Shown here: positions 8,143 to 15,032 of the stretch, piece after piece
Layout: each line of letters opens with the position of its first letter
Numbering within the stretch: the first letter of the stretch is position 1
Assembly (NCBI GenBank): GCA_963842725.1
Contig: CAWJHN010000004.1
Span: 1,612,001-1,676,000 of the forward strand
Direction of reading: 5' to 3'
Length of the DNA stretch: 64,000 nucleotides
Source of the DNA: UBA10649 sp963842725
Lineage (GTDB): Bacteria > Actinomycetota > Actinomycetes > S36-B12
The notes under the pieces: model-generated
What the model saw: the letters and a program-made list of their open reading frames with translations, nothing else
Told to the model about the DNA's origin: nothing
Databases searched by the model: none
Program-made: the position numbers and the translations under genes

Positions 8143-9011
8143 GCGAGCAGCTGCCCGGCGACCTGCCGCAGTACGTCTCCCCGCATCAGCGCGAGGTGCA
8201 ACTGGACCTCGATGCCTCGCAGCATGAGGAGCCGAGGACTCTGAGCGGTTCCGAGATCCGGGACCGGAACGCCCACATCGAGGGGGCACGCGACGCGCTG
8301 ATCGTCGCCGACGACCTGATTGCGGGCTACATACCGGGCGTGAACATCCTCAACGGATCCGACCTGTACGCGAAGTCAGGCGAGATGGTCGGCATCATCG
8401 GCCCGAACGGCGCGGGCAAGTCCACCCTGCTGAAGGCGATGTTCGGACTCGTCAGGGTCCGCTCCGGCCGGGTGACGCTGGCCGACCAGGACATCACGAA
8501 CGTGCGCGCCGACCAGTTGGTCAACCTCGGTATCGGCTTCGTGCCGCAGACCAACAACGTCTTCCCGTCGCTCACGATCCAGGAGAACCTCGAGATGGGC
8601 TGCTACCAGGCGCCCAAGAAGTTCACGGAGCGCTTCGCGTTCGTCACGGACCTGTTCCCCGCGCTCGGCGAGCGACGGGCGCAGCGGGCCGGTCAGCTCT
8701 CCGGCGGTGAACGACAGATGGTCGCCATGGGCCGTGCGCTCATGATGGACCCGTCCGTGCTCCTGCTCGACGAGCCGTCCGCAGGCCTGTCGCCCATGCT
8801 CACCGACGAGGTCTTCGTCCGGGTCAAGGAGATCAACGCCACCGGCGTGACCGTGATCATCGTCGAGCAGAACGCCATGCGTTGCCTTCAGATCGTCGAC
8901 CGGGGGTACGTCCTGGACCAGGGTCGCAACGCCTACACCGGTACGGGCCGCAGCCTCGCGACCGATCCCAAGGTGATCCAGCTCTACCTGGGCACGCTCG
9001 CCAAGGCCTGA
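8139..9011 (+). CDS. livF: ABC transporter ATP-binding protein (LivF)
   Basis: This 290-residue second ATPase of the importer has Walker A GPNGAGKSTLLK (about residues 88-99), the Q-loop region GFVPQTNNVFPSLTIQENLE, signature LSGGERQMVAMGRALMM and Walker B VLLLDEPSAGLSP. Its H-loop is replaced by the Q of VEQNAMRCL, as is normal for LivF. About 55 residues precede the ATPase fold and are charged and probably disordered; typical LivF is about 235 residues. It is the last gene of the livHMGF operon and is followed by a long hairpin. Confidence 0.93.
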   Translation: MSEQLPGDLPQYVSPHQREVQLDLDASQHEEPRTLSGSEIRDRNAHIEGARDALIVADDLIAGYIPGVNILNGSDLYAKSGEMVGIIGPNGAGKSTLLKAMFGLVRVRSGRVTLADQDITNVRADQLVNLGIGFVPQTNNVFPSLTIQENLEMGCYQAPKKFTERFAFVTDLFPALGERRAQRAGQLSGGERQMVAMGRALMMDPSVLLLDEPSAGLSPMLTDEVFVRVKEINATGVTVIIVEQNAMRCLQIVDRGYVLDQGRNAYTGTGRSLATDPKVIQLYLGTLAKA

Positions 9012-9049
9012 CCCGCCACCACCCCCGCCACCACCCCCGCCACCACCCC

Positions 9050-9120
9050 GCCGAGACGACCCGAGGGGTCGTGAAAATGGCTGTTCTTCGCCTTTTTACG
9101 ACCCCTCGGGTCGTCTCGGC
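9050..9120. terminator. 71-base near-perfect hairpin, terminator of the liv operon
   Basis: Arms 9050-9072 and 9098-9120 are perfectly complementary over 23 bp. Pairing continues inward (9073-9081 with 9090-9097) with one bulged T, leaving an 8-base loop at 9082-9089. It lies between convergent livF and the binding-protein gene. Three copies of a 12-base CCACCACCCCCG-type unit precede it (9016-9048). Confidence 0.7.
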
Positions 9121-9160
9121 GTTTGGGGGTGGGGCGGGTTCAGCCGTTGCCCGGACATGA

Positions 9161-9194
9161 GTGTGGGGGCCGGCCCGAAGGCCGACCCCCACAC
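9161..9194 (-). terminator. Terminator hairpin of the binding-protein gene
   Basis: Arms 9161-9175 and 9180-9194 form a 15-bp stem with a single mismatch and a CGAA loop. The hairpin starts 15 bases past the stop of the minus-strand binding-protein gene. Confidence 0.7.
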
Positions 9195-9209
9195 CCGTGG
9201 TTCGAATGA

Positions 9210-10598
9210 CTAGCTGGCAGCGTTCGGGCCGATGCCCTGCTTGACCAGTTCCTGGATGATCTGAGCCGACTCATCGAAGCCGATGAGCACGATGGCCTCA
9301 GGGCCGGCGGCCTTGATCTTCGCGACGTCAGCCGCGAAGTCGGTGGCCTTCGGGTCGTACACCACGTTGGCGACAACCTCGCCACCGCCCTCGGTGACTG
9401 CCTTGGTCACGTTCGCGTTCAGGCCGTCTCCGTAGGAGTCCTGCAGCGACATGATCGCGACCTTGGTGTAGCCGTCCTGCAGCACCATGGAGCCCACGAA
9501 GGCGCCCTGGAGCACGTCGGACGGGGCAACGCGCCAGTACAGGCCGTTGTCCGGAGCCGTCGTGAGAGCAGGCGAGGTGTTGGCGGGCGAGAACATGAGC
9601 ACGCCAGCGTTGGTGACCTGATCGAGAACGCTCAGCGTGGAGCCCGAGGAGGCGGCGCCGATGAGGGCGTCGATCTGCAGGGGCAGCAGGCGCTTGACGG
9701 TCTGCTTTCCGGTCTCGGTCGAGGTGTCGCCCGAGTCACCCTCTTCGAGGGCGATCTTGTCGAACCCGGGGATGCCGCCGGCAGCCTCGATGTCCTTGAT
9801 CGCGAGCTTCACGCCCGCGACCTCCGGTGGGCCGAGGAAGGCAAGGTTGCCCGTGACCGGCAGGAAGGTGCCGACCGTGAAGACGCCGTCGCCGGCACCC
9901 TTCTGGATCGGACCGTCGCCGGGCGTGATGGCCTCACCCTCGGGGACGATCTCGCCCTCCATGTAGGTGACCTCCGGCAGCAGGACGTTGTCCGGGCCGA
10001 AGGTGTAGACGCCGATGGATGCGCTGGTGGGGTCACCGGCGTCCCAGAAGTTCACTGCGCCGGAGCGGCCGTTGTAGTCGATGGCCTTGCCCTCTTCGAT
10101 GAGTGCGAGGCAGCCGGCGTAGTCGTTGCAGATCTCGGTGCCGTTCGTGATTGGCACGAGCTGCTTGGCCATGTCGACGCCCGCATCGGACTTGGCCACC
10201 GCGGCGGCCAGGGCGATGAGGATCGTGGCATCGTACGACTCGGGAGCGTAGGCGAAGTCCTTCAGTGCCGGGTCGACCTCGAGGAGCGCGTCCTTGAAGT
10301 CCTGGGTGTTCTCGGCGCCGGGGATGGTGCCCTTGACGCCGTTAAGCGTGCCCGGCGGCAGCTTCTCGCCGAGCGCGTTGCCGGTGTTGCCGTCAACGAG
10401 GTAGAGCGGCGTGCCACTGGCTGCGGGGGCCTCCGAAGCCGCGGGGGCCTCCGATGCCGCCGCACTGGCAGCCGCGCTGCTCTCAGCCGGTGCTGCGCTG
10501 GTGCTGGACTCACTGGACGAACTGCCGCCGCAGGCGGCGAGGGCCAGTGAAGCCACACCCAGCACGGCGGCCGACTTGAGGACCGTAGTGCGGTTCAT
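9210..10598 (-). CDS. Branched-chain amino acid-type substrate-binding lipoprotein, apparently circularly permuted
   Basis: This 462-residue exported lipoprotein would deliver substrate to LivHMGF. It has a signal peptide with lipobox LALAAC (Cys23) and a Ser/Ala/Pro linker to about 62. The order of the two halves is the reverse of the family. Residues 64-210 (PLYLVDGN, ESYDATILIAL, NDYAGC, DYNGRSGAVNF) match the part that is normally C-terminal. Residues 237-462 (TVGTFLPVTGNLAFLGPPE, AASSGSTLSVLDQVTNAGVL, SPANTSPALTT, LIGFDESAQIIQELVKQGIG) match the normally N-terminal part. Residues 211-236 join the old ends. An AAGGAG SD supports the ATG. Total length is close to family normal. Confidence 0.9.
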   Translation of the reverse strand: MNRTTVLKSAAVLGVASLALAACGGSSSSESSTSAAPAESSAAASAAASEAPAASEAPAASGTPLYLVDGNTGNALGEKLPPGTLNGVKGTIPGAENTQDFKDALLEVDPALKDFAYAPESYDATILIALAAAVAKSDAGVDMAKQLVPITNGTEICNDYAGCLALIEEGKAIDYNGRSGAVNFWDAGDPTSASIGVYTFGPDNVLLPEVTYMEGEIVPEGEAITPGDGPIQKGAGDGVFTVGTFLPVTGNLAFLGPPEVAGVKLAIKDIEAAGGIPGFDKIALEEGDSGDTSTETGKQTVKRLLPLQIDALIGAASSGSTLSVLDQVTNAGVLMFSPANTSPALTTAPDNGLYWRVAPSDVLQGAFVGSMVLQDGYTKVAIMSLQDSYGDGLNANVTKAVTEGGGEVVANVVYDPKATDFAADVAKIKAAGPEAIVLIGFDESAQIIQELVKQGIGPNAAS

Positions 10599-10650
10599 GC
10601 AGTCTCCTTAGACAAGACAAACGACGGCGGATACCGTCGCGGTGCGTCGT

Positions 10651-10656
10651 ACCATA
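10651..10656 (-). promoter_or_regulatory. Candidate -10 of the binding-protein gene
   Basis: TATGGT on the minus strand, about 53 bases before the ATG. The GTAAC/GTTAC boxes begin 12 bases further upstream and would cover the -35 region. Confidence 0.45.
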
Positions 10657-10667
10657 CGTCACGCCCA

Positions 10668-10693
10668 GTTACGTGCGGGTAACCCTGTGTTAC
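10668..10693. promoter_or_regulatory. Triple GTTAC/GTAAC operator upstream of the binding-protein gene
   Basis: GTTAC (10668-10672), GTAAC (10679-10683) and GTTAC (10689-10693) are spaced by 6 and 5 bases. Reading toward the gene this is GTAAC-N5-GTTAC-N6-GTAAC. It shares its words and spacing with the dyad at 4831-4846, suggesting one regulator for both convergent liv transcription units. It resembles a GlnR box; that assignment is an inference. Confidence 0.5.
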
Positions 10694-10737
10694 ATCGTTG
10701 GTGCTTCGTGATGGATCTGTGACCTACGGGGCCGGTT

Positions 10738-11307
10738 TCAGCCATTTTCTGCAACAACGAGGGCCGCTACCTCGGCCAGAGTGACCCGCTTGTCCATGGC
10801 CGCCCGGCGCAGCCAGGCGAAGGCCTCGGGCTCGGAGATGCCGAGATCACGCTCCAGGCACTGCTTGGCGCGCTCGACGACGTCTCTGGCCTCCTGGCGC
10901 TCGCGCAGACCGGCGATCTGCTCGTTGAGCGCCCGCATCTGCTCCCAGCGCGCCACCGCCACCTCGATGGCCGGCGTGAGGTCCGCTCGTCCGAACGGCT
11001 TGACGAGATAGCCGAGCACGCCGGCGTCAGCGGCCCGTTGCACGGTCTCGCGCTGGCTGAACGCGGTCACCATGACGACGGGAGCCAGCCCCGCGGCGAT
11101 GATCTCCTCAGCAGCCGACAGGCCGTCGCGCCGCGGCATCGCGACGTCCATGAACACCACGTCCGGCCGCAGGGTGCGGGTGAGGTCGACCGCTGACTGC
11201 CCGTCGGAGGCCTGGCCCACCACCAGGTAGCCGCACTCGCCCAGCAGTTCGACCAGATCCATCCGGATCAGGGCCTCGTCCTCGGCCACGAGCACCGTCA
11301 CGGTCAT
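10738..11307 (-). CDS. ANTAR-domain response regulator (PdtaR-like)
   Basis: This 189-residue two-component receiver has an RNA-binding ANTAR output. The receiver spans residues 1-120 with the acidic pair in AEDEALIRMD, phosphoacceptor Asp in PDVVFMDVAMPRRDG and switch Lys in GYLVKPFGRADL. A coiled-coil linker (LNEQIAGLRERQEARD) leads to the ANTAR helices (AKQCLERDLGISEPEAFAWL and VTLAEVAALVV). Family members act by antitermination on hairpin leaders. No histidine kinase is nearby, as for M. tuberculosis Rv1626. The ATG at 11307 was chosen because TAGGCT stands 7 bases upstream, a leaderless arrangement. Confidence 0.92.
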   Translation of the reverse strand: MTVTVLVAEDEALIRMDLVELLGECGYLVVGQASDGQSAVDLTRTLRPDVVFMDVAMPRRDGLSAAEEIIAAGLAPVVMVTAFSQRETVQRAADAGVLGYLVKPFGRADLTPAIEVAVARWEQMRALNEQIAGLRERQEARDVVERAKQCLERDLGISEPEAFAWLRRAAMDKRVTLAEVAALVVAENG

Positions 11308-11382
11308 GGCATGCAGCCTAGGTGCAGCGCGGGGCGGCGGCGTGAGCCGGATCCGGTCGGCCGCCGGTACCCTTGGTGACGC

Positions 11383-11456
11383 GCCCCGGTATCCCAACCG
11401 GCAGAGGAAGCGGTCTCAAACACCGTCCAGTGTGGGTTCAAATCCCACCCGGGGCA
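11383..11456 (+). tRNA. tRNA-Leu (anticodon CAA), short variable loop
   Basis: Acceptor arms 11383-11389 and 11449-11455 pair perfectly (GCCCCGG/CCGGGGC), with discriminator A. The anticodon stem GCGGT/ACCGT encloses loop CTCAAAC, so the anticodon is CAA (Leu, UUG). The T arm is GTGGG TTCAAAT CCCAC. The variable region is only 5 bases (CCAGT), unlike the long arm of class II Leu tRNAs, although the D arm (TCC...GGA with GGCAGA) is class II-like. The 3' CCA is not encoded. Confidence 0.85.
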
Positions 11457-11612
11457 CGAGCGAGCGCAGACCGAGCTTGCTCGAGTCTGCCGAGCGAGTG
11501 CGCCGGGTTGAGCGCAGCGAGCACCCGGGGCACGAGCGAGCGCGGACCGCTTGCTCGAGTCTGCCGAGCGAGGGGTGAGCGCAGCGAGCACCCGGGGCAC
11601 GAGCGAGCGCAG
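11446..11612 (+). repeat. Tandem repeats of the tRNA-Leu 3' end
   Basis: The last 11 bases of the tRNA plus the following 11 recur identically at 11522 and 11589, giving a 22-base core at 11446, 11522 and 11589. Units are 76 and 67 bases, then a partial third. Units 1 and 2 also share a 24-base stretch around GCTTGCTCGAGTCTGCCGAG and end alike. No gene lies in 11457-11649. Confidence 0.85.
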
Positions 11613-11649
11613 CATCGGGGGTGCGGCATCTCGGTGGACGGCCGACGTG

Positions 11650-12186
11650 CTACGTCGCGCCCAGGATGTCGAACGGGATGCGATCGCTGTCCGGCGGCAG
11701 CCGGTAGTGGTCCGGACCCTCGTACCGGTAGGCGGAGTCGACGAGGTTGAGCAGGATGGCCTGACCGTCCGACACGTTCTTGACGCCGTGCCACACCCGC
11801 GGGGGAACCACCACGAGCGCGGGTCGAAGGATCCCCAGGCGCAGGACGTTCATGAGGCCTCGGGTCGGCGACCCCGGCCGTTCGTCGTGCAGGACCGCGA
11901 GGATCTGGCCGCTGCAGGCGAAGAGCCGATCCGTCGTCTGGCCGTGGGCATGCCATGCGGAGAGCCCGCCGGGCAGGAGCACCGACTGGAACACCTGGTC
12001 GACGACTCCGGGCTCCAGCCCCCAGTCCGTGCGGTAGATCTCGGTCAGGTAGCCGTACTGGGCCGGGACGTTGCGCATCTCCGTGACGCTCACCCCGTCG
12101 ATGAGCACCCTGTCGACCGGCGCCCAATCCGCGGTGATGGACATCTCGTCGCGTATCCCGCCAAGCAGCCAGCCATCGTCGTTCAC
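11650..12186 (-). CDS. Cupin protein of the RmlC (dTDP-sugar 3,5-epimerase) superfamily
   Basis: This is a 178-residue single-cupin protein. The barrel strands align with dTDP-4-dehydrorhamnose 3,5-epimerase: LTEIYRTDWG, VFQSVLLPGGLSAWHAH, CSGQILAVLHDERPGSPTRG, VVPPRVWHGVKNVSD, LVDSAYRYEGPDHYRLP. The catalytic RGLH.Q segment of true RmlC is changed to SAWHAHGQTTD, so activity on dTDP-sugars is uncertain; a related sugar isomerase role is possible. The glycosyltransferase upstream on the same strand hints at a surface-glycan role. The GTG at 12186 lies 6 bases after TAGCCT; a TTG at 12192 is the alternative start. Confidence 0.7.
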   Translation of the reverse strand: MNDDGWLLGGIRDEMSITADWAPVDRVLIDGVSVTEMRNVPAQYGYLTEIYRTDWGLEPGVVDQVFQSVLLPGGLSAWHAHGQTTDRLFACSGQILAVLHDERPGSPTRGLMNVLRLGILRPALVVVPPRVWHGVKNVSDGQAILLNLVDSAYRYEGPDHYRLPPDSDRIPFDILGAT

Positions 12187-12215
12187 GGACAAAGGCTACC
12201 GAAGACCGCCCCGAT

Positions 12216-13274
12216 TCACGGATCGAGCGGCAGTCCTCGTCGCTCCCGAAGGCGGCGGATGACACCGCCGGCCGGGCGGCCCGTCATGAGGCCCAGGTAG
12301 GCGTGCGGTGACAGGCCCAGCCTCGCCACGATCGGGACCGTCGGTCGGACCACGAACTGCTTGACGGACACCCGTGCCACCCTTCGGACGAGCTCGCCGC
12401 GGACCCGTGCCTGGCTGGCACGCACCCGGACGGACGGCCAGGGCGGCCCGACGAGCACCGCCATCGGGAAGCTCGTCGAGGACCTCCCCACCACGAGCGG
12501 AGCGAGCGCGTCGTGCTCCGCGACGAGACGATCCCGGTAGGCCCGGGAGAACAGTCCGGACTGGATCGCCACCAGGGTGGGTCGCGTCGTCCCGCGGATC
12601 CGCGCCCCCGCTGCCCAGCAGCGGTACAGGTAGTCCTGCGAGGGGTACCCGCGCGTCGAGAATCCCGAGCCCCAGTCGCCGACCTCCCGGACGAGGTCGC
12701 TGCGCACCAGCCAGGACGACGCGGGGTACTCGCCGATCAGGTCGGACGCGCGCCCCGCGCACGGCCGGCACAGCCCGACCGTGAACCGCCGGGCGACCAG
12801 GTCGACGTCCGAATGCGGCCCGACGACGTACCACGGACAGGTGACGAGATCAGCGGGCTCCGCTTCGATGACCCCGACCATCGACTCCAGGTGGTCTGCC
12901 AGCCACATGTCGTCGTGATTGAGCCACGCCAGGTACCGGCCGCGGGCCAGGCGGGCACCGATGCTGTTCGGGCCCGACTGCTCCCCGTGGTTGACCGGCA
13001 GGTTGACGAAGCTGATGCGGGGATCGCCGAACGACGCGACGACATCGGCCGTGTCGTCCGTGCACGCGTCGCCCACGACCAGCAGCTCCCAGTCGTCCAC
13101 CGACTGGGCCACGACACTCTCGATGGCGTGCCTGAGCACGTTCGACCGGTTGTAGGTGGAGATGACGACGGAGACCCGAGGGGACGGCACGCCGAATGCC
13201 GCGGAATCCGGGATCGGCAGGCCGCGGTCGAGAGTCGGACTCCCCCATGCGCGTCGACGTCGCAACTCCGGCAT
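12216..13274 (-). CDS. Family 2 glycosyltransferase
   Basis: This 352-residue GT-A enzyme probably transfers a sugar from a nucleotide-sugar donor to a surface glycan. The N-terminal fold shows VSVVISTYNRSNVLRHAIES (about residues 34-53) and WELLVVGDACTDDT. The metal-binding DxD-like motif is in YLAWLNHDDMWL. The second half is Arg-rich and has no obvious membrane span. The donor and acceptor cannot be inferred. The ATG at 13274 is preceded by TACTTT with 6 bases between, a leaderless arrangement; the longer reading frame upstream has no support. It is divergent from the lipoprotein gene. Confidence 0.85.
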   Translation of the reverse strand: MPELRRRRAWGSPTLDRGLPIPDSAAFGVPSPRVSVVISTYNRSNVLRHAIESVVAQSVDDWELLVVGDACTDDTADVVASFGDPRISFVNLPVNHGEQSGPNSIGARLARGRYLAWLNHDDMWLADHLESMVGVIEAEPADLVTCPWYVVGPHSDVDLVARRFTVGLCRPCAGRASDLIGEYPASSWLVRSDLVREVGDWGSGFSTRGYPSQDYLYRCWAAGARIRGTTRPTLVAIQSGLFSRAYRDRLVAEHDALAPLVVGRSSTSFPMAVLVGPPWPSVRVRASQARVRGELVRRVARVSVKQFVVRPTVPIVARLGLSPHAYLGLMTGRPAGGVIRRLRERRGLPLDP

Positions 13275-13280
13275 GGGAAG

Positions 13281-13286
13281 AAAGTA
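13281..13286 (-). promoter_or_regulatory. Leaderless -10 of the glycosyltransferase gene
   Basis: TACTTT on the minus strand, followed by 6 bases and the ATG at 13274. It decides the start codon. Confidence 0.5.
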
Positions 13287-13357
13287 GCGCCCATCATCAT
13301 CGGCGACGGCCCACGAGCGTCGTCGGACGCATATCCTGAGGTTCAAGGGAGGCACAC

Positions 13358-13921
13358 ATGACACGGACCCATCGCCGTCTCGCGACGACGGCCCTCGCAG
13401 CAGTACTCGCTCTGGCGACCCCCGCGCTCGTCTCGTGCGGCGGTGTCGCGGAAAGCGCCGTCGAGAAGGCGGCCGAGGCAGCGGTCGGCGGCAACGTCGA
13501 CATCACCGAGGACGGCCTGACCGTCGAGGGCGAGAACGGCGAGAACCTCGAGGTCACCGAGGACGGCCTGACCGTCGAGGGCGAGAACGGCGACACGCTC
13601 GCGATCGGCGGGGACGCCGGCCTGCCGGAGAACTGGCCGGCGGCGATCCCGGCCGTTGACGGAGGCACCCTGGCCAGTGTCATGGTGTCCGGCGACGGGG
13701 CCACCAGCAACGCGATCTGGATGACAGACGCCTCAGTGGCGGACGCGGCGGCGGCCTACGCCGCAGCGCTTTCCGCCGCCGGCTTCGCGTCGAGCGGCGA
13801 CGCGATCAGCGCCGCCGACATGATGAGCAACGACTACACCGGCAACGGCTACACGGTCAACGTGGTCGTGGCGACGACGGGCGACCAGTCGAGCGTGATG
13901 GTGAACGCCACGAAGGAGTAG
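13358..13921 (+). CDS. Secreted lipoprotein with a 17-residue tandem repeat
   Basis: This 187-residue protein has a signal peptide and lipobox (ALVSCGG, Cys near residue 27). A 17-residue acidic unit built on TEDGLTVEGENG occurs twice (about residues 49-82), encoded by a 51-base tandem repeat. The C-terminal half (AIPAVDGGTLASVMVSG, AAYAAALSAAGFASSGD, YTGNGYTVNVVVATTGDQSSVMVN) looks like a small alpha/beta domain seen in other actinobacterial lipoproteins. I do not recognise a named family. An AGGGAGG SD lies 7 bases before the ATG, and TATCCT (13332-13337) is a candidate -10. Confidence 0.8.
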   Translation: MTRTHRRLATTALAAVLALATPALVSCGGVAESAVEKAAEAAVGGNVDITEDGLTVEGENGENLEVTEDGLTVEGENGDTLAIGGDAGLPENWPAAIPAVDGGTLASVMVSGDGATSNAIWMTDASVADAAAAYAAALSAAGFASSGDAISAADMMSNDYTGNGYTVNVVVATTGDQSSVMVNATKE

Positions 13922-13951
13922 CCGGTCAGGCGCCAGAGCAGGCGGCCTCGA

Positions 13952-14392
13952 CTAGGCAGTGGCGTCGGTGTCGATCGCCAGTCGGGGCTTGAGCTCGAGC
14001 ACTCGACCGAGGAGTCCGTTGACGAACGAGGACGACTCCTCGGTCGACAGCTGCTGCGCGAGTTGGACCGCCTCGGCGATCGCCACCGCGTCCGGCACGT
14101 CGTCGCGCCACAGCAGTTCATAGACCCCGATCCGCAGGATGGCCCGGTCGACTGCCGGCATGCGATCCAGCGTCCATCCCATCGAGTAGCTGCCCAGCAG
14201 CTCGTCGATGTGCGCCTGGTGCGCAACCACCCCCGTGACGATGCCGCGCACGTAGTCGTTCAGCGCCGACTGGCCCTCGTCGGTGCGCCGCTGCGCGGTC
14301 GCCTCGAGCACGACGGCCGGCGCGAGCCCGCGGATGTCGGCCTCATAGAGGACGTCGAGGGCGCGCTTGCGTGCCTTGCTTCGTGCAGACAT
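13952..14392 (-). CDS. nusB: Transcription antitermination factor NusB
   Basis: This 146-residue all-helical RNA-binding protein works with NusE (S10) at boxA sequences of rRNA operons. The family pattern SARSKARKRALDVLYEADIRG opens the protein. MPAVDRAILRIGVYELLW and VPDAVAIAEAVQLAQQLSTE follow, then SSSFVNGLLGRVL at the C-terminus. The ATG at 14392 gives the normal length; the open frame extends far upstream but overlaps efp and is not coding there. It follows efp on the same strand at 41 bases, the classic actinobacterial aro-pepQ-efp-nusB order. Confidence 0.96.
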   Translation of the reverse strand: MSARSKARKRALDVLYEADIRGLAPAVVLEATAQRRTDEGQSALNDYVRGIVTGVVAHQAHIDELLGSYSMGWTLDRMPAVDRAILRIGVYELLWRDDVPDAVAIAEAVQLAQQLSTEESSSFVNGLLGRVLELKPRLAIDTDATA

Positions 14393-14433
14393 CGGTGTCC
14401 TTGCTGATCGACGACGGTCGTTCGACGATGGGG

Positions 14434-14997
14434 TCAGTCGTTGATCCGGCCGAGGTAGGAGCCGTCGCGGGTGTCGACCTTGACCTTCGTGTCCGACTCG
14501 ATGAACAGCGGGACCTGGATCTCGGCGCCCGTCTCGAGCGTGGCCGGCTTGGTGCCGCCGGTCGACCGGTCGCCCTGCAGGCCCGGCTCCGTGTACGTGA
14601 TCATGAGCTCGACCGATGCCGGCAGCTCGATGTAGATGGGCACGCCCTCGTGCGTCGCGACCGTGGCGGTCTGGTTCTCGAGCAGGTACCGCGACATGTC
14701 GCCGACCACAGCGCCCGGAACCTGCGTCTGGTCGTACGTCTGGGTATCCATGAACACCCAGTCCTCGCCGTCCTTGTAGAGGTACTGCATCTCGCGCTTG
14801 TCGACTGTCGCGGTCTCGACCTTCAGGCCGGCGTTGAACGTGCGGTCGACGACCTTGCCGGTGAGCACGTTCTTGAGCTTGGTGCGCACGAATGCGCCTC
14901 CTTTGCCCGGCTTGACGTGCTGGAACTCGACGACCGTCCACAGCTGACCGTCGATGTTCAGGACGAGACCGTTCTTCAGATCATTCGTGGTGGCCAC
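14434..14997 (-). CDS. efp: Translation elongation factor P
   Basis: This 187-residue protein has three beta-barrel domains and rescues ribosomes stalled at polyproline stretches. The N-terminal domain has TTNDLKNGLVLNIDGQLWTV and the tip loop HVKPGKGGAFVRTKLKN. Lys in PGKGG is the position modified in some bacteria. No EpmA-like modifying gene is nearby, and actinobacterial EF-P is thought to work unmodified. The C-terminal signature is KVDTRDGSYLGRIND. It lies between pepQ-like and nusB. Confidence 0.97.
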   Translation of the reverse strand: MATTNDLKNGLVLNIDGQLWTVVEFQHVKPGKGGAFVRTKLKNVLTGKVVDRTFNAGLKVETATVDKREMQYLYKDGEDWVFMDTQTYDQTQVPGAVVGDMSRYLLENQTATVATHEGVPIYIELPASVELMITYTEPGLQGDRSTGGTKPATLETGAEIQVPLFIESDTKVKVDTRDGSYLGRIND

Positions 14998-15032
14998 GCG
15001 AGATGCTCCTGTGCGTCGTTTGCGGTCCTGCG

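Noticed and set aside
11446..11612. Possible short CRISPR-like array
   Set aside because: Only three units, unequal spacing, related sequence inside the would-be spacers, and no cas genes. The tRNA 3'-end origin explains the repeat.
13952..14941. Apparent 329-residue protein ending in NusB
   Set aside because: The upstream two-thirds is out-of-frame efp sequence; NusB starts at 14392.
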